From a virus: a stretch of DNA of 64,000 nucleotides. Both the position numbers and the translations under genes were made by a program. Under the pieces are notes generated by a model. It searched no databases and was not told the DNA's origin. It saw nothing but the letters and a program-made list of their open reading frames with translations. This document shows positions 48,001 through 59,100 of this stretch, in pieces. The stretch spans positions 1 through 64,000 of the IMG/VR virus record IMGVR_UViG_3300023096_000001, one strand, 5' to 3'. Positions within the stretch are counted from its first letter, which is position 1. Each line of letters begins with the position of its first letter.

Positions 48001-49186
48001 AAAGCCAACGGAGCTAAAGATTGTCACCAAACAGCCCAATGTAATACGATTCTCTCCAAGGAAAACACCGGGAGAGCTGGAAGATTCTTACCGTCAAAAG
48101 TTGCCTTTGGACTATGGTAATTCACAAGGAGAATTCGGACGGATACAACGCTTATTGCCTTCTTTCTCTTATTTGTATGTTCTGCAGGAAAAAGGATTGT
48201 TTAGTTTATTGACGCAGTTAGACAGGGCAATAGCGACTGATACGGGCTCTATCCAAATCTCAAGTGGGTCTGTTTTCTCAGGCGTTCGACCGGTGAGTAA
48301 AATTTACGGCACAGCGCACCGAAATTCAGCGTGGGTGTACAATGACAACCTGGGTTACGTAGATGCGCGTATGGGTAAAATTGTCGTATTTAGCCAGGCG
48401 GGTGTTGATCCAGCGAGTGATAACGATTCTATATCAGACCCAATCGCTGAAAAGAGTATTTATTTTGACAAGGAAATTTCGCATCAGCCAGGGCGTTTTA
48501 TAGACATTCTTAGCGGTATTGATATCGAAAACAATGAAGTACTGACAACGTTTTTCTTTAAGGGTCTTGAGAATGTATCGACTCCGAATATGTATAACCG
48601 GGAAGATGAGTTAAGGACATTCTCGATGATTTATAGCAGAGAGACGGGGAACTTTCATGGAGAGTCTTATAATATTGCCCCATTCTATTTCAATATTCGT
48701 AGATTCTTGTTAACTTCAAACCCTGTAACAGGCAAAGAAAGTGAGATATTCCTTTCGAACCATGGACTTTATGGAAGTTATTTCAGAAGTTTCAAGCCGA
48801 CGATTTTGGAGTTTATTGTTAACCCGGAGCCGCGTGCAAGAAAAACTTTTGACGTGATTTATTTTAACGTGAACCACGAAGGATGGGAGCGCATTTCGAA
48901 GGTGAAGTTCAGGGCGGGAAATAATATCCACGAGGTGACGCTGGCAGAAATTACCGCAGGCGTGATCACGCATAATGATGACCGGTTTAAATTTGACGGA
49001 TCCTTGTTGCATGGGCCTTCTAATGAAATCGACGACCTGATGCTGAAAGAAAAGTTGAAACATACCTATCTTGTGGTGACTGTAACTATTGACAACGGCA
49101 TGCAGATGATCGATGCAAAGAATATTCAATGTTCGTTGACTAATACGGATTTTAAGTTTAGAATCAATTCGCCCAATCAGTTTTAA
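45056..49186 (+). CDS. Large tail-hub/stabilisation-like protein, 1,376 aa
   Basis: Starts MASSQTFTNTFVGGMISTID. Beta-rich throughout with many short N/D/Y turns and no coiled coil. The start pattern (TFTNTFVGGMI.TIDP...) and size resemble the large beta-propeller-like tail stabilisation/hub proteins (P22 gp10-type) of crAss-like and related podoviruses. It follows the gp4-like adaptor gene by 3 nt, as in those phages. No enzymatic motif is visible. Name given at the level of fold and position. Confidence 0.72.
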   Translation: MASSQTFTNTFVGGMISTIDPHEQPNSTYRYAIGGRLSYNRTDDPNQTLDENVKNGKTRAFSNAKGNSFSFTLCQGYQPIGSVETTKGAVIFSTNGTNSEIGFLTVNDNIYKEGYAKYITLYNDRSDPNADFLHFNIDKYIHGFSVYENEFIERVYWVDGYNQKRVINLPLFYKEDGSTWHNQGSCTSTSNYPKYLSAHAMDDRMDLTFPKVKFWKRIPGRLKSGQYQVAVQYVSKTGHTSVWSTLTRPVWVTTAKLDGNITIADTTYQNAYKANHHNRFMSVSNVMTEEGLAFTIEQIDPRWDQIRVCYSYSVSPDAFQEANVFRTYDITNTTLVLELNSHTGVGLSLDELNQRFETVLVTGATAQQESRSWDADLETLPDLTLDLRSVKVDATFRYYKPDHTLDQEFAPLFNPVSGRNDNDPLTNTAPTNKTIKTVNFTGDEETYAIVDDYESYKGQLFSHLFKGYFRGETYAWAVVLIDRKGNPLFAQHITDQTFHNQFDTKDADGNPIDYTLSRQNNDGSYDLRVMGAKFSNLRIPHSVMYDKFGKLNVSGFSIVRTKRIERVANQGVLINCYTTTNGTTDTDNDRWVQPHLFVSNQYMPEYWPGQVPNSHLYSGAVGSNYEKKGNDDAEEGGLNASHYFNYYSPDILIEGKLPENYLSGEMQMIGFGHAARVEKTPITGRKNHPYTKNYRSLPLEWPIYNNLLKYGRPKLGDKSRIKFATLHTLGKFGIYKGDTIPFDPETSDIYDFRANTWATLLWQGYFSNDGSGTLVDFEDVNPDSPFSASLMPNAVIMKLSDFEAVDVIESLQLKSTYRTSNMVVTPDNYYTADNTSSLDARRYFSTGHYQPITQAVLDKVKKNLDDQGQIIDYQFDGIEVFGGDCYNNLFDFTRLVAEYSDCNKFNGKYPSYSVSNIIPNESKYNIALLAGRRFAANAVYPQDVACENQDLQLSNGISADQPADWNYNEVLLLEENAQFFLPKPTELKIVTKQPNVIRFSPRKTPGELEDSYRQKLPLDYGNSQGEFGRIQRLLPSFSYLYVLQEKGLFSLLTQLDRAIATDTGSIQISSGSVFSGVRPVSKIYGTAHRNSAWVYNDNLGYVDARMGKIVVFSQAGVDPASDNDSISDPIAEKSIYFDKEISHQPGRFIDILSGIDIENNEVLTTFFFKGLENVSTPNMYNREDELRTFSMIYSRETGNFHGESYNIAPFYFNIRRFLLTSNPVTGKESEIFLSNHGLYGSYFRSFKPTILEFIVNPEPRARKTFDVIYFNVNHEGWERISKVKFRAGNNIHEVTLAEITAGVITHNDDRFKFDGSLLHGPSNEIDDLMLKEKLKHTYLVVTVTIDNGMQMIDAKNIQCSLTNTDFKFRINSPNQF

Positions 49187-49188
49187 AG

Positions 49189-51567
49189 ATGGCATTATTT
49201 AACACATATCTACCGATACAAACTATCCAGCCTCGAAAAAGAAATTTTTCGGGGTCTTGGCTTGATACGGCTAAATTAAATATACTCGGAACCCGAACTG
49301 ATGGGTCAGAAAACGGATGGGGAAAGATAGCGAATGTAGCTCTTCCTACTGTTTTGGGAGCTGTAGCAGGCTACTTTTCAGGCGGAACGGCCACGGGATT
49401 AGGTGTGTCTGCAGGCAACTTACTTAACAAGGGTATGAATCTCGGAGCTAAAAATATCCTCGGAGGTACAGACAGCCAATTCCAGCAAATAGCTGCGACA
49501 AATAACCAAGAGCGAGATGACTCTTTAATCTCGTTGCTAGGAAATGTTGCGGGTCAAGCCGCTGGCGCAGCAAAAACCTCTGGCATATTTGATTCTAACA
49601 AGCCTCTTTCTTTAAAGAGCGACTTTACCACGAATTCGCAAGGGAAGGCTTTTGATAGTATGATCCGTGGGCAGAATAATCAATTAAGTGGATTCGCCGG
49701 GAATGCGTCTCAAGCGGCAACTCCTAGTGGGTTTGGAGTGGCAGCAAATGCTTTGCCAAAGACTTCTTTTTTGGATGCGCTGATGAATAATACTCAGGGG
49801 CAGAACAACCAAAATAATGTACTTTCCAGTGCGGTAGGTTTGCTGAATCAGTTCAATCAGAGCCAAGCAAACGCACAGGGCATGATGAATCCTGCTAACG
49901 CGGGACAATTCCAGATGAATACCTCTCAAGGGCAAACCAGCTCGATCATTGAAAGACCGGGAGATAATAGTAATATTACCTGGCTTGATGACAATGTCAA
50001 AAAGAATAAGCAAGTAGGACAGACTACGTTGCCGAACTCTCTTTATGGGGGATACTCGGGTCCGAATGGTTTTGCTGAAGGAGGTAAGAGTGAGACGGGC
50101 AAGATTTACGATAGCGAAGATAAAACCTCAGAGGATTACTTTATGATCCCTATTGAGACGGCAAAAGAGTATGGGGTTTCCAGTTTACTGGATGCTATGT
50201 CTATCGGGGCGGGACGGTTCGAGGAAAGAATCTTCGACCAGGAAAGTAATATCAAACAGGAGGCAATTATGAAAGCGAATTTGCCGGTAGAAAAAAAGAA
50301 AACATTATTGGGAGAGCATATCTACGAAGAGTTATTAACCCATAAAGATTTAATGCCTGAAAAGCAGAATTTTGCCATAGGAGGTAAGATAAAATATAAA
50401 ACAGACGCAAAGGCTTCTTCGGGAATAAAAGACTTCCAACAGGCTTATAACGAGTGGAGTCGGAACCAAGGGCTTCCTGCGATATCGGTGGATGGAAAGT
50501 ATGGACCACAGACTTCAGCTGCTGTAACGAACTGGAATGCGAGTAACTTCGGAAGAGAAATTTATGTCGATGCAGTAAGCCAAGGCACCAAGAATGGCAT
50601 TAGAACCAAGGCGATCAAAGACCTGACTTTGGAATCTGCGTTTTCTCCTCGTTCGTATGTAGGAAGAGATTTTAAAAGCGCTATCCGTGGGTATGACGAC
50701 AAAGGCAATCCTGTGACGGAGCGCAGTGCTCAGAATTATACCGGAGGGAATTTGACCCTTGGGGGAACAAATCCTTTGGCAGGGGATGCTTTGGCGAGAA
50801 CGAATGCGGACACGGGTGCTTTGGCAACCGGGAACTCACAATCGTCTTCTCCGGCTGTAAACCCATCAGCGGGTACTTCTGCGCCAGTAGCGGGATTAAC
50901 ACCTTTTCAAAGACAAAATGCTTTCGGGAACTTGGCAGATTTAGCAGTAGCAGGTATTGGTGCGATTACGGCAGCTAACAATCCTATCCCAAGATATAAA
51001 CCGAGTTCGGAATATACCAACATGCTCTCGCAAGTGTATGCGCAGAAAGACCAAGGGTTCACGCCTAATGAGCAGGCACTTGTCAATCAGGGCTTGCAAA
51101 ATAATTATGCGCAGAGTGTAAATACCATACGACAAGCTGTAGGAGGAGGGGCTTCTCAAGGAGCGGTGTTAGGAGCTTTGGGTTCAGCTTCGGCTCAGCT
51201 CAATAGTGCTACTTTAAATGCGGCTGTGCAAGATGACACGCTTCGCCGGAATAACTTCCAAAACTATCAGCGCGCAGTGAATGCTGATGAGCTTTTGAAT
51301 CAGAATCTTTTTGCGCAAGATCAGCAAGCGGCTTTGGCTCAAAGATCAGCGGGACTTCAGATGCTTGACGCAGGACTTCAAAATATTGCCGAACGTCAGC
51401 AGTTTAATTCGCAGTATGGTCCGGGGACAACATATGACCAGTTACAGCAGGCACAACTAGCGGGCGCACAAAAACAAAATCAATTGGCAGAGGCGTATCC
51501 GATGATCTATGCGAATGCGTTACGCGAACAAGTAAAAAGAGTTGCCACGAATAACTTGAAAATTTAA
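49189..51567 (+). CDS. Probable ejected virion protein with peptidoglycan-binding-like motif, 792 aa
   Basis: The N-terminus is hydrophobic and glycine-rich (TVLGAVAGYFSGGTATGLGV), as in ejected tail proteins that insert into membranes. Residues about 413-451 read GIKDFQQAYNEWSRNQGLPA ... VDGKYGPQTSAAVTNWN, the PG-binding type 1 pattern (FQ...L.VDG.YGP.T..AV). The C-terminal half is Gln/Asn/Ala-rich. Podovirus internal virion proteins have this mix. The virion may use the domain to hold or open the cell wall during DNA entry. Confidence 0.75.
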   Translation: MALFNTYLPIQTIQPRKRNFSGSWLDTAKLNILGTRTDGSENGWGKIANVALPTVLGAVAGYFSGGTATGLGVSAGNLLNKGMNLGAKNILGGTDSQFQQIAATNNQERDDSLISLLGNVAGQAAGAAKTSGIFDSNKPLSLKSDFTTNSQGKAFDSMIRGQNNQLSGFAGNASQAATPSGFGVAANALPKTSFLDALMNNTQGQNNQNNVLSSAVGLLNQFNQSQANAQGMMNPANAGQFQMNTSQGQTSSIIERPGDNSNITWLDDNVKKNKQVGQTTLPNSLYGGYSGPNGFAEGGKSETGKIYDSEDKTSEDYFMIPIETAKEYGVSSLLDAMSIGAGRFEERIFDQESNIKQEAIMKANLPVEKKKTLLGEHIYEELLTHKDLMPEKQNFAIGGKIKYKTDAKASSGIKDFQQAYNEWSRNQGLPAISVDGKYGPQTSAAVTNWNASNFGREIYVDAVSQGTKNGIRTKAIKDLTLESAFSPRSYVGRDFKSAIRGYDDKGNPVTERSAQNYTGGNLTLGGTNPLAGDALARTNADTGALATGNSQSSSPAVNPSAGTSAPVAGLTPFQRQNAFGNLADLAVAGIGAITAANNPIPRYKPSSEYTNMLSQVYAQKDQGFTPNEQALVNQGLQNNYAQSVNTIRQAVGGGASQGAVLGALGSASAQLNSATLNAAVQDDTLRRNNFQNYQRAVNADELLNQNLFAQDQQAALAQRSAGLQMLDAGLQNIAERQQFNSQYGPGTTYDQLQQAQLAGAQKQNQLAEAYPMIYANALREQVKRVATNNLKI

Positions 51568-51568
51568 C

Positions 51569-53158
51569 ATGGCTACTGGAGGGTATTATAATAATTCGGC
51601 TTCTGATCTGTTAACGGCGATTAAGCCGCGTGATAATTGGGCAGCTCGTTCGCAAGCAAAAAGAGATGAACTTCAATACGGCAATATTCTTGAAGCAAGA
51701 GCGCGTCAGGAAGCTCAGGAGTCGCAGGCTGCGGTACAGGGACAAATGGAGTTTATCCAGCAAGTACAGGCGCTTCCTTTGGAGGAACCCGACAAAGTGC
51801 GTGTGGGTGGGTTTGTAGACAGTGCCTTAAATGATATTTTAAAAAATATTGACAAAAATTACCAAGGTAATGCGCGTAGGTATTTTGAGACGGAGGGTGT
51901 GATTGGATTAAGCCAACTTAAGAATAGTCTGTTGAATTCTCCTGTATACCTGCAAGCGCAAAGCAACAAAGCCGAGATGGATTCTATTCGTAAGGCGATG
52001 GCCGATCAAAAGGAACTTATTGGCGAGTTTACACCGGATGGGAAATACATCACCGCGCAGCAGCGTATTCTGGATTTTCAAAACGGGGTTACTGACCGTG
52101 TGCGATTCTCGGGTGCGTATGATCCTTCAAAAGTAAATGCTGCTGAGTTTTTTGGCAAGCAGTATGCGCCAGGCGGAAGTAAGTTTGTCAGGACAGCTGT
52201 TGGAGAAGAAGAAAAGCTGGGATATGCCATGCAGGAGCTTGGCGGTACAGCAGGGTTGGATTATTATCAAAAGAGTTTAAAAGGCAAAAAGATTTACCAT
52301 AAAGTAGATCCGATTGAAGATAAGAAGCTATTTGATTTAAAGGTAGCTGGTGAAGGGTTGGATATGCAATTGACGCGCTCTCAGATCAACGAGAACAATG
52401 CACAGGCGGCAAAAGCCCGTGCTGATGCTGCTAAAAAAGCTACAGATGCTGCGCCTGCGACAAGTCAGTCTTACTTTCAAAAGACTTTGGCAACGAATTT
52501 AGGCGCAAAACCTGTGACGACTTTCAATCCTGCGGTGGCGAGTAATAGTATCATTCCGCAGCTAGGCGTCAGTGTAGGCAGCATTACAAAGTCTTCCGGT
52601 GGTAAACCTGCATTGGTGTTTAATCAGTTCGAGAATATTGCTGGAGACAAATATGCCAATGCTGCGTTGAATATTGTCACGAAAGAGTTAGGGGGCAAGA
52701 AAACTTATAGTGGCTCACTGCCTGGCTTGGTAGATACGTCAGGTCCCGGAGCATATGTGAACTTACAGAATGTGCCGCATACAATATCCAAAAGTGATTC
52801 GTATATTTACACAGATGGAGCTGAGGAAACAAACCGCGCGACGCAAGGAAAGACAATCCCCGACAGAGCATGGAAATATTACGAGGCTGTTGTCACAGAG
52901 GCTAACGCAAAAGCAAATAAAAATGTGCCAGGTTTCTCGGTACAAGGGAAAGAGTTAAAAACCTTGTATAAGGATAAAAAGACAGGGAATGATGTGAAAG
53001 GATATGTTTTTAAAGGATATGTACCTGTAACGAATTACCTTAATGATCCCGTCCTGGATCAAACCTTAACAAAGGGCCTTTCTGGCGTAAAAACGGCGAA
53101 CGAAATATTTGATCAGCAACCAACCACCAAACCGCCAGTGGTTTTCGACTGGAAGTAA
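51569..53158 (+). CDS. Probable internal virion protein, 529 aa
   Basis: Starts MATGGYYNNSASDLLTAIKP. Gln/Ala/Glu-rich helical first half (LEARARQEAQESQAAVQGQM), then beta-rich Gly/Thr-containing second half. It sits between two large ejected-protein candidates, 1 nt after the first and 10 nt before the second. An internal virion (ejection) role fits. No family recognised. Confidence 0.68.
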   Translation: MATGGYYNNSASDLLTAIKPRDNWAARSQAKRDELQYGNILEARARQEAQESQAAVQGQMEFIQQVQALPLEEPDKVRVGGFVDSALNDILKNIDKNYQGNARRYFETEGVIGLSQLKNSLLNSPVYLQAQSNKAEMDSIRKAMADQKELIGEFTPDGKYITAQQRILDFQNGVTDRVRFSGAYDPSKVNAAEFFGKQYAPGGSKFVRTAVGEEEKLGYAMQELGGTAGLDYYQKSLKGKKIYHKVDPIEDKKLFDLKVAGEGLDMQLTRSQINENNAQAAKARADAAKKATDAAPATSQSYFQKTLATNLGAKPVTTFNPAVASNSIIPQLGVSVGSITKSSGGKPALVFNQFENIAGDKYANAALNIVTKELGGKKTYSGSLPGLVDTSGPGAYVNLQNVPHTISKSDSYIYTDGAEETNRATQGKTIPDRAWKYYEAVVTEANAKANKNVPGFSVQGKELKTLYKDKKTGNDVKGYVFKGYVPVTNYLNDPVLDQTLTKGLSGVKTANEIFDQQPTTKPPVVFDWK

Positions 53159-53168
53159 TAAGTAACCC

Positions 53169-56100
53169 ATGGGAAAACAGCAGAATTCTTCAATAAAACC
53201 ACTTGATTATTTTGCCGATATAAAGTCGGTTGTTGTGCCAGATCAATTCCGTCAGGTACTCTCTCAGAGTGGACGAGACCCGGACGTTTGGCAGGCAGAA
53301 CTCAATACACGAATCAAGCAAGGGGGAGAAACAAAGTTCGATGCAATCAATCGGGCTTTTTCTGCATTTGACCAAGTTGGGCAGACAAATAAATATACCA
53401 GTCTTCTTCAGCAGGCAGCAAAGGATAAAGAGACGCGCAGAGCGGAAACAGAATCAAGACGTGCAGGTAGGGAAGAACGTTCCTTAAACACGGCATCTAC
53501 TTCAGAGGTGCCTGAGATCGACGTAAAAGAAGCAGTAAAAGAAACCATTACACCTAATCCCACCGAGCGAGTTAGCGCATCTACTGCTTTTTTTGGATCT
53601 CTTTACAACTCTTTGGCAGGGTTAGTGGAAGGCACGGTAAATTCTTTAAGTGATGCCGATAATTTTGTGCAGCTTTCTAAAGGGAACCCTGTGCCGATGA
53701 TTATTGAGAATGCTCAGAATAAAAAAGCCATTAAGGATAATTTTAACAAGATTAAAGTTGATCTGGATGAGCAGACTAAAAAATCTCCTTTTAACTTCTC
53801 AACCAATAAGGTAGGAAATCTTGAAGTAGACTTTAGTGAAGCAGATGATCCTAAAAGGTGGTTGGCTTCATTAGGAAGTGGTGTAGGGAGTTTAGTCTCT
53901 ATTCTGGCGCCCAATAAAAAGGCAAGTTTCTTGATGTCTTTTATGCAGCAGTACACCGGCAATCAGGATGATGCTTTAGAAGCGGGTCTTGTAGGTCCGC
54001 AAGCGGTATTGTATACAACAGGCACATCTTTGGTGCAATCGGCCTTAGAGCTCGTAGGAGATCAGGGTATCTTAAAAGCACTGAAGGGAGATGCCGGGAA
54101 AGAGGTGATTAAACAAGTGGTGAAAGATAAAGCAGGACGAGCGATTACGGATCTTGCAGAGAAAGGCATTACGAAGGACATATTTAATGATGTTGTCGAG
54201 CGCACTTTCAAGGAATCTGTGTCAGACTTAGCTAATAAGAATCTGGTTGATTCCTATAAAAAGATTGCCGGTAACTTATGGGGGAAATTCAAGAAGGGAG
54301 CAGCTCCTGAAGCGGTAACAGAATTCCTTCAGGAGTGGACTACTTATGGAGCACAGCGTGGATATAATGCTTTGATGGCGGACGAGAAGACTACACCTGG
54401 ACAAGGAGAATTTCAGACTGATGCTTTTAAGACCTTAGGAGATGCTTCTTTTGGGGCATTGCTCGGAGGGTTCTTAGGCGGATCGATAGGTTCATTTGCG
54501 CCCAATTCAAAAGAGTTGCATGAGACTTTAGGCGCGTTTGTGAGTTCTGATATTAAAACGCAGTTAGCGGCGAATCCAAATCTTTCACTGGAAGACTTGA
54601 AAGGGAATGCTCGTGTCAAAGGTCTTTTAGATGTGGCTACGCAGAATGGTCAATTCAATGATGCGAATGGTCAGCTGGATCAGGCAAAGTTGGAACAGGT
54701 CGCCAAAAAAGCAGATTTGCTTTATGACACGTTCTACGAGTTTAAAGATTTACCGAATCTGAGCGGAGAAGACCGTCTGTCGATGTTCAACATTACCGAT
54801 ACCCGAAACCGCTTACAGGAAACACAGACTCAGTTCGCGGCAGGTGTACAACAGGTAAACGAAATCGAAGCACAGGTACAGCAGGCGCGTGCTGAAGGTA
54901 ATCTTTTGGCAGCTACCAAGCTAGAGGCAACAAGAGCGACCGTAGAACAGCAGCTTGGCGAGAAAAACCCTGAGACGGGAGAATATCTGGCGGCAGAAGA
55001 ATTAACTCAGCAGGCTCAGAAAACAGAATCTATTTTTAACCAGGCAATCCCGGAGATTACCAATGCAGACCCTGGTAGGAAAGCTTTAGGAAGGTCTTTC
55101 TTAAATAGCAACCTTTTCCCGGATGATAATTTTACACCGGACAGTGAAACGATTCTTTCTGATGGATCGCTTGTTGTGCGTGATGATAACTCAACAGCGA
55201 TTCGTCTAGTGAATACTGTACCGGTGCAGCCTGAAAGTGACATTACCTCCCAGCTGGATAAGGGCACTTACAAACCGATCACGCGGTTTACCAAAGAGTA
55301 TGTGCCTATCAATAACTATCAGGCGTATGCGGAAGCGGCGAATAACATTGCCTCTGATAACACACAGCGTGCAACAGATGCGGCAAAATCTCCCTATGAT
55401 TACAGGCAAGATGCGACAGATTTGATTGGTGTTGCCTCACAAGCCGCAGCCACTTTGAGCGCCAACCCTTCGGTGTATGATGCGGTGTCAGATCGTGTCA
55501 CGAAGGCCTATGAATTTTACACCCAAATTGCCGAGAAAGACGCGAAGAGTACAACTCCTTCGGTGCCTGCTTTGACAGAAGAAGAATTCCAGAATGCTGT
55601 AGGGTTTTTGCCGGCAGTGAATGGTGTCCGCGTGGATCCGTTTGAGCAAACTATTCTGGCGAAGCAAGCAGAACTAAATATCCCGGCAGATGTTGCTTCG
55701 CTTTATACACCCTCTAATGATGCTATTGACACGATCCTTGACATTGAAGAGGGTAATACGAACGTGCCTATCAAAACCGTCGAGAAGTCAATCAAAGAGC
55801 TAACATCGCTTCGTAAGCTATGGCAAAACAAGAGAAAGTCCTCGCGTAGAGAATACACACTTCCGCAGATTGATGAAGTGGTAGGTGCGATTGAGAATGA
55901 TTTGAACACGTTAGCGAATGAAATTTCCTATCAACAGGCTCCTGAACTAAGACCTGAAAGGATTGCTGCACCAGAACCAGCAACGCCTGCGGAGCCAGTA
56001 GCTCCAACAGAGGCAGAGATTGAGCAAGCGCAGACACAAGAGCCTGTTGCGGAAGATCCTGTACAAGAAAATACAACCGAACCACAAGCCCAGCAACCTA

Positions 56101-59100
56101 TAACAGAACCAGCCAATGAAAATCCTGTCAGCGAAGGAACTCGCCGCAATACCCGAAAGCCACGCTCAGTCAAACAGCAGTACGTTGCGGAGGCAGAACT
56201 CGCGCGGGCTCTCGAATCTACTCAAGACAGCGCAGAGCCGGTACGACCGGAGCCTGGACTTCCAGAACAAAGTACAGAGGAGACTATCCCAAGCGAAGAA
56301 ACAGAACAATCTCTCGCAGACCTTGCTGGACAACTTGACAGCCTCAGCGAAGAAATTGGATCAGCAGACGGACAAATACAGGAAGTCAATCGAAGACTTA
56401 ACGATGTCCTTGACGAAACTGCCGGAGACGTCAGCGGAAGCGAACCGGATACTCAGACGGAAGCAGCGCCGGTACGAGAGCGTGTAAGCAATCCTACGAC
56501 AGTTCAAAATGTGCTGACGCAGATCACCAAGGCATTCCCAAATGTAGATGTTGTAGTGCCAGCTAACTTGCAAGAATTTATGCAAGAGGCGGGACTTCCT
56601 ATTGATGCAAACGCGCCTACAGGATTTATCCGTAGCGGACAAGTCTTTTTGAATCCACAAACCATCCAAAATGATCCGAACACACCCATTCATGAGTTCG
56701 GGCACATCTGGTCGTTATGGGCAAAAACAAACAATCCTGAATTATACAATAAAGGAATGTCACTTATTCAGAATAGCTCCTATTTAAGGAATATCAAACG
56801 CGACAGAAATTATAAAGGACTGTCCGAAGAAGCGCAAATCGATGAGGCGCTTGCAAAAGCGATTGGTGATAAAGGAGCACAGTTTGTGGGAGCCAATCGT
56901 AAGGCAGACTTTAAAAAGTGGCTTAACCAGGTATTTAAGAACATCCAGTCGTATTACAATTCGATCAAGTCCATTGCCGGGTTAACCCCTGAGCAGATGG
57001 CTGATTTAGCGGTAGATGAGTTTGCGGCCAATGTCGCAGAGGATTTGCTTTCAGGCAATGAGATTTCAGGGATTGATAGTGCAGCGGTAAATGCGATTAT
57101 GAACCCTGTATCGGAAACTGCAATAGAAACTACCACCGAGCCAGCTCCTGTTGAAGAAGCGTCTGCACCACAGGAAGATACTGTAGTAGAATCTGAAAAG
57201 GCAATGGCGTGGGATATGCCTGTTTTGTTTACTTCTAAGGTGGTAAGTCCTGAGGTAGGGCGTAATGTTTCTTTCGACCAAGCGGGCACCCCTACAAGAG
57301 GTGTGATTGAAGGAGAAGACGGTGAATTTTACAAAGTGCGCGGCACCCGGAGTGGAAAGCTTTATACCGTTCCTAAAAGTGAAGTATCTGATGCAGTATT
57401 GTTCTCTTTTGGAATGTCAGGCTCAGGTGAGCAGTTAGGTACACAGCAGGAATTAAAAAATGATGCTACAGCAGATTTGCGTTCAGCAGGTGTGTATGGG
57501 GTGCTTGATAAAAAGCTAACGACTGCACAGAAAAATCTTATTGACAAGACGGCGAAGAAGTTTGGCTGGAAATATTTAGGGGCACAAGAGGTGGGCGGTG
57601 TTAAAGTGGATGATCGGTGGGAGCGTGACATCTCGAAAGACATGGATTCGTTCTTTCTTGCCGATGGGAAAATGGCATTCATCCCTTTAAAAGGTAAAGA
57701 AGGTGCGCCTGGCCGCGTGGCAGAAGGGGTGAAGCAAACAGAGACATGGCTTGAAAAACTGCGTTCGACAGCAAATCCTGCTTATAAAACTGCACTGTGG
57801 CTTGTTGATTCTTCCTTCGATAGATTAAATAATATCGAGACGTTTGTCAAGGCGATGGACGGACAAGAGCGCCTCTATAAGCAGCTGATCTCTGACGTTA
57901 AGCGTATGGGTTCTCAAAACCGGAATTACGCCTTTAATATTTTAGGTAGACAGTATGAAGATTTTAGACGACAGCTTGGAAAGTATGCAGTCCACAAAGG
58001 ATCCTCTACGTTAGAATCTGTAGAAAAGGTGCCTGTAGAGTTGGTTCAATGGGACCGTAATTTAGGGAAATCGGTTAAACGAAATGTATCACTACCTGCT
58101 TCTGTGGTGATGAATATTGTGGCGTCACACCAATCACAGCGTGCGATGGGAGAGGCCTATACTAAGAAAAAAGCCAAAGACTCCATGGGTGTGGAATACG
58201 ATGAAGATCATACTTCTTTAGTGATTGATAGTTATTATGATACAAATCCAGACGACATTAATTTATTCTGGAAAGACAAAGGTGGCGTGGCGGACGTGCA
58301 TAAAGGTGTGCATTTTAAAAGAGATGTAATGCTTGAGGCGAATGCCAAAGGGGAGTTAGAAGTGGTGCAAGACGGTCGTCAATACGGATTGTTTACGCAA
58401 TCGGAGATGGACCGGATGGAAGATTATGTCATGAATAGTGGACCGGCTGACCTTCGTGAAGGATATCAGAAAGTAAAGGCTGCTTTCAATGATGCACAGG
58501 TTAGAGAGTTGATTCGTAAAGAAAACGATGAGGCGATCAATCCGGCAGATCCCTTTGTGCTGGTGCCTGATTACTCGCCGCTTCAATCTGTGAATAGTGT
58601 CAGTGCTCAGGATAAAGTAAATTCTTTTTCTCCGAACCTCGAAGACGCCAAGCAGCTTAATGAAAGAACATCGCGTCCTGAAGCGATTTATGCGGAAGAC
58701 ATTCTTGACAGCTTTGATTACTATAAAGAATCTGTAGGTCACATTTTGGGCAGTACACGTCTTGTTCACAACTTAAAGAATTTACAACAGGCAATCAGTA
58801 CTGACTACGAAGGACCATTAAAAGGTCGTATCGATGGAATATTAAGTGATACGATTAAAAATCTTCAGAGTTACCGTCAATCTCAGTTTGAGACATCTCG
58901 CAAAGAAAAGGCTTTGAGACCGCTGCTTCTTTTGATGGGAAAATATACGGGCAATATCTTTAGAAGCAACTTGGGTATTTCTACCAAACAGATTGGCACC
59001 TGGTTCTCGGCAATGGGATTGGGCTATATCGACAACAAATATATGTTCGGCAATCTTGAAATATGGGGTGCCATGGCAAAGATGTCCTTCGGCGGTTCTT

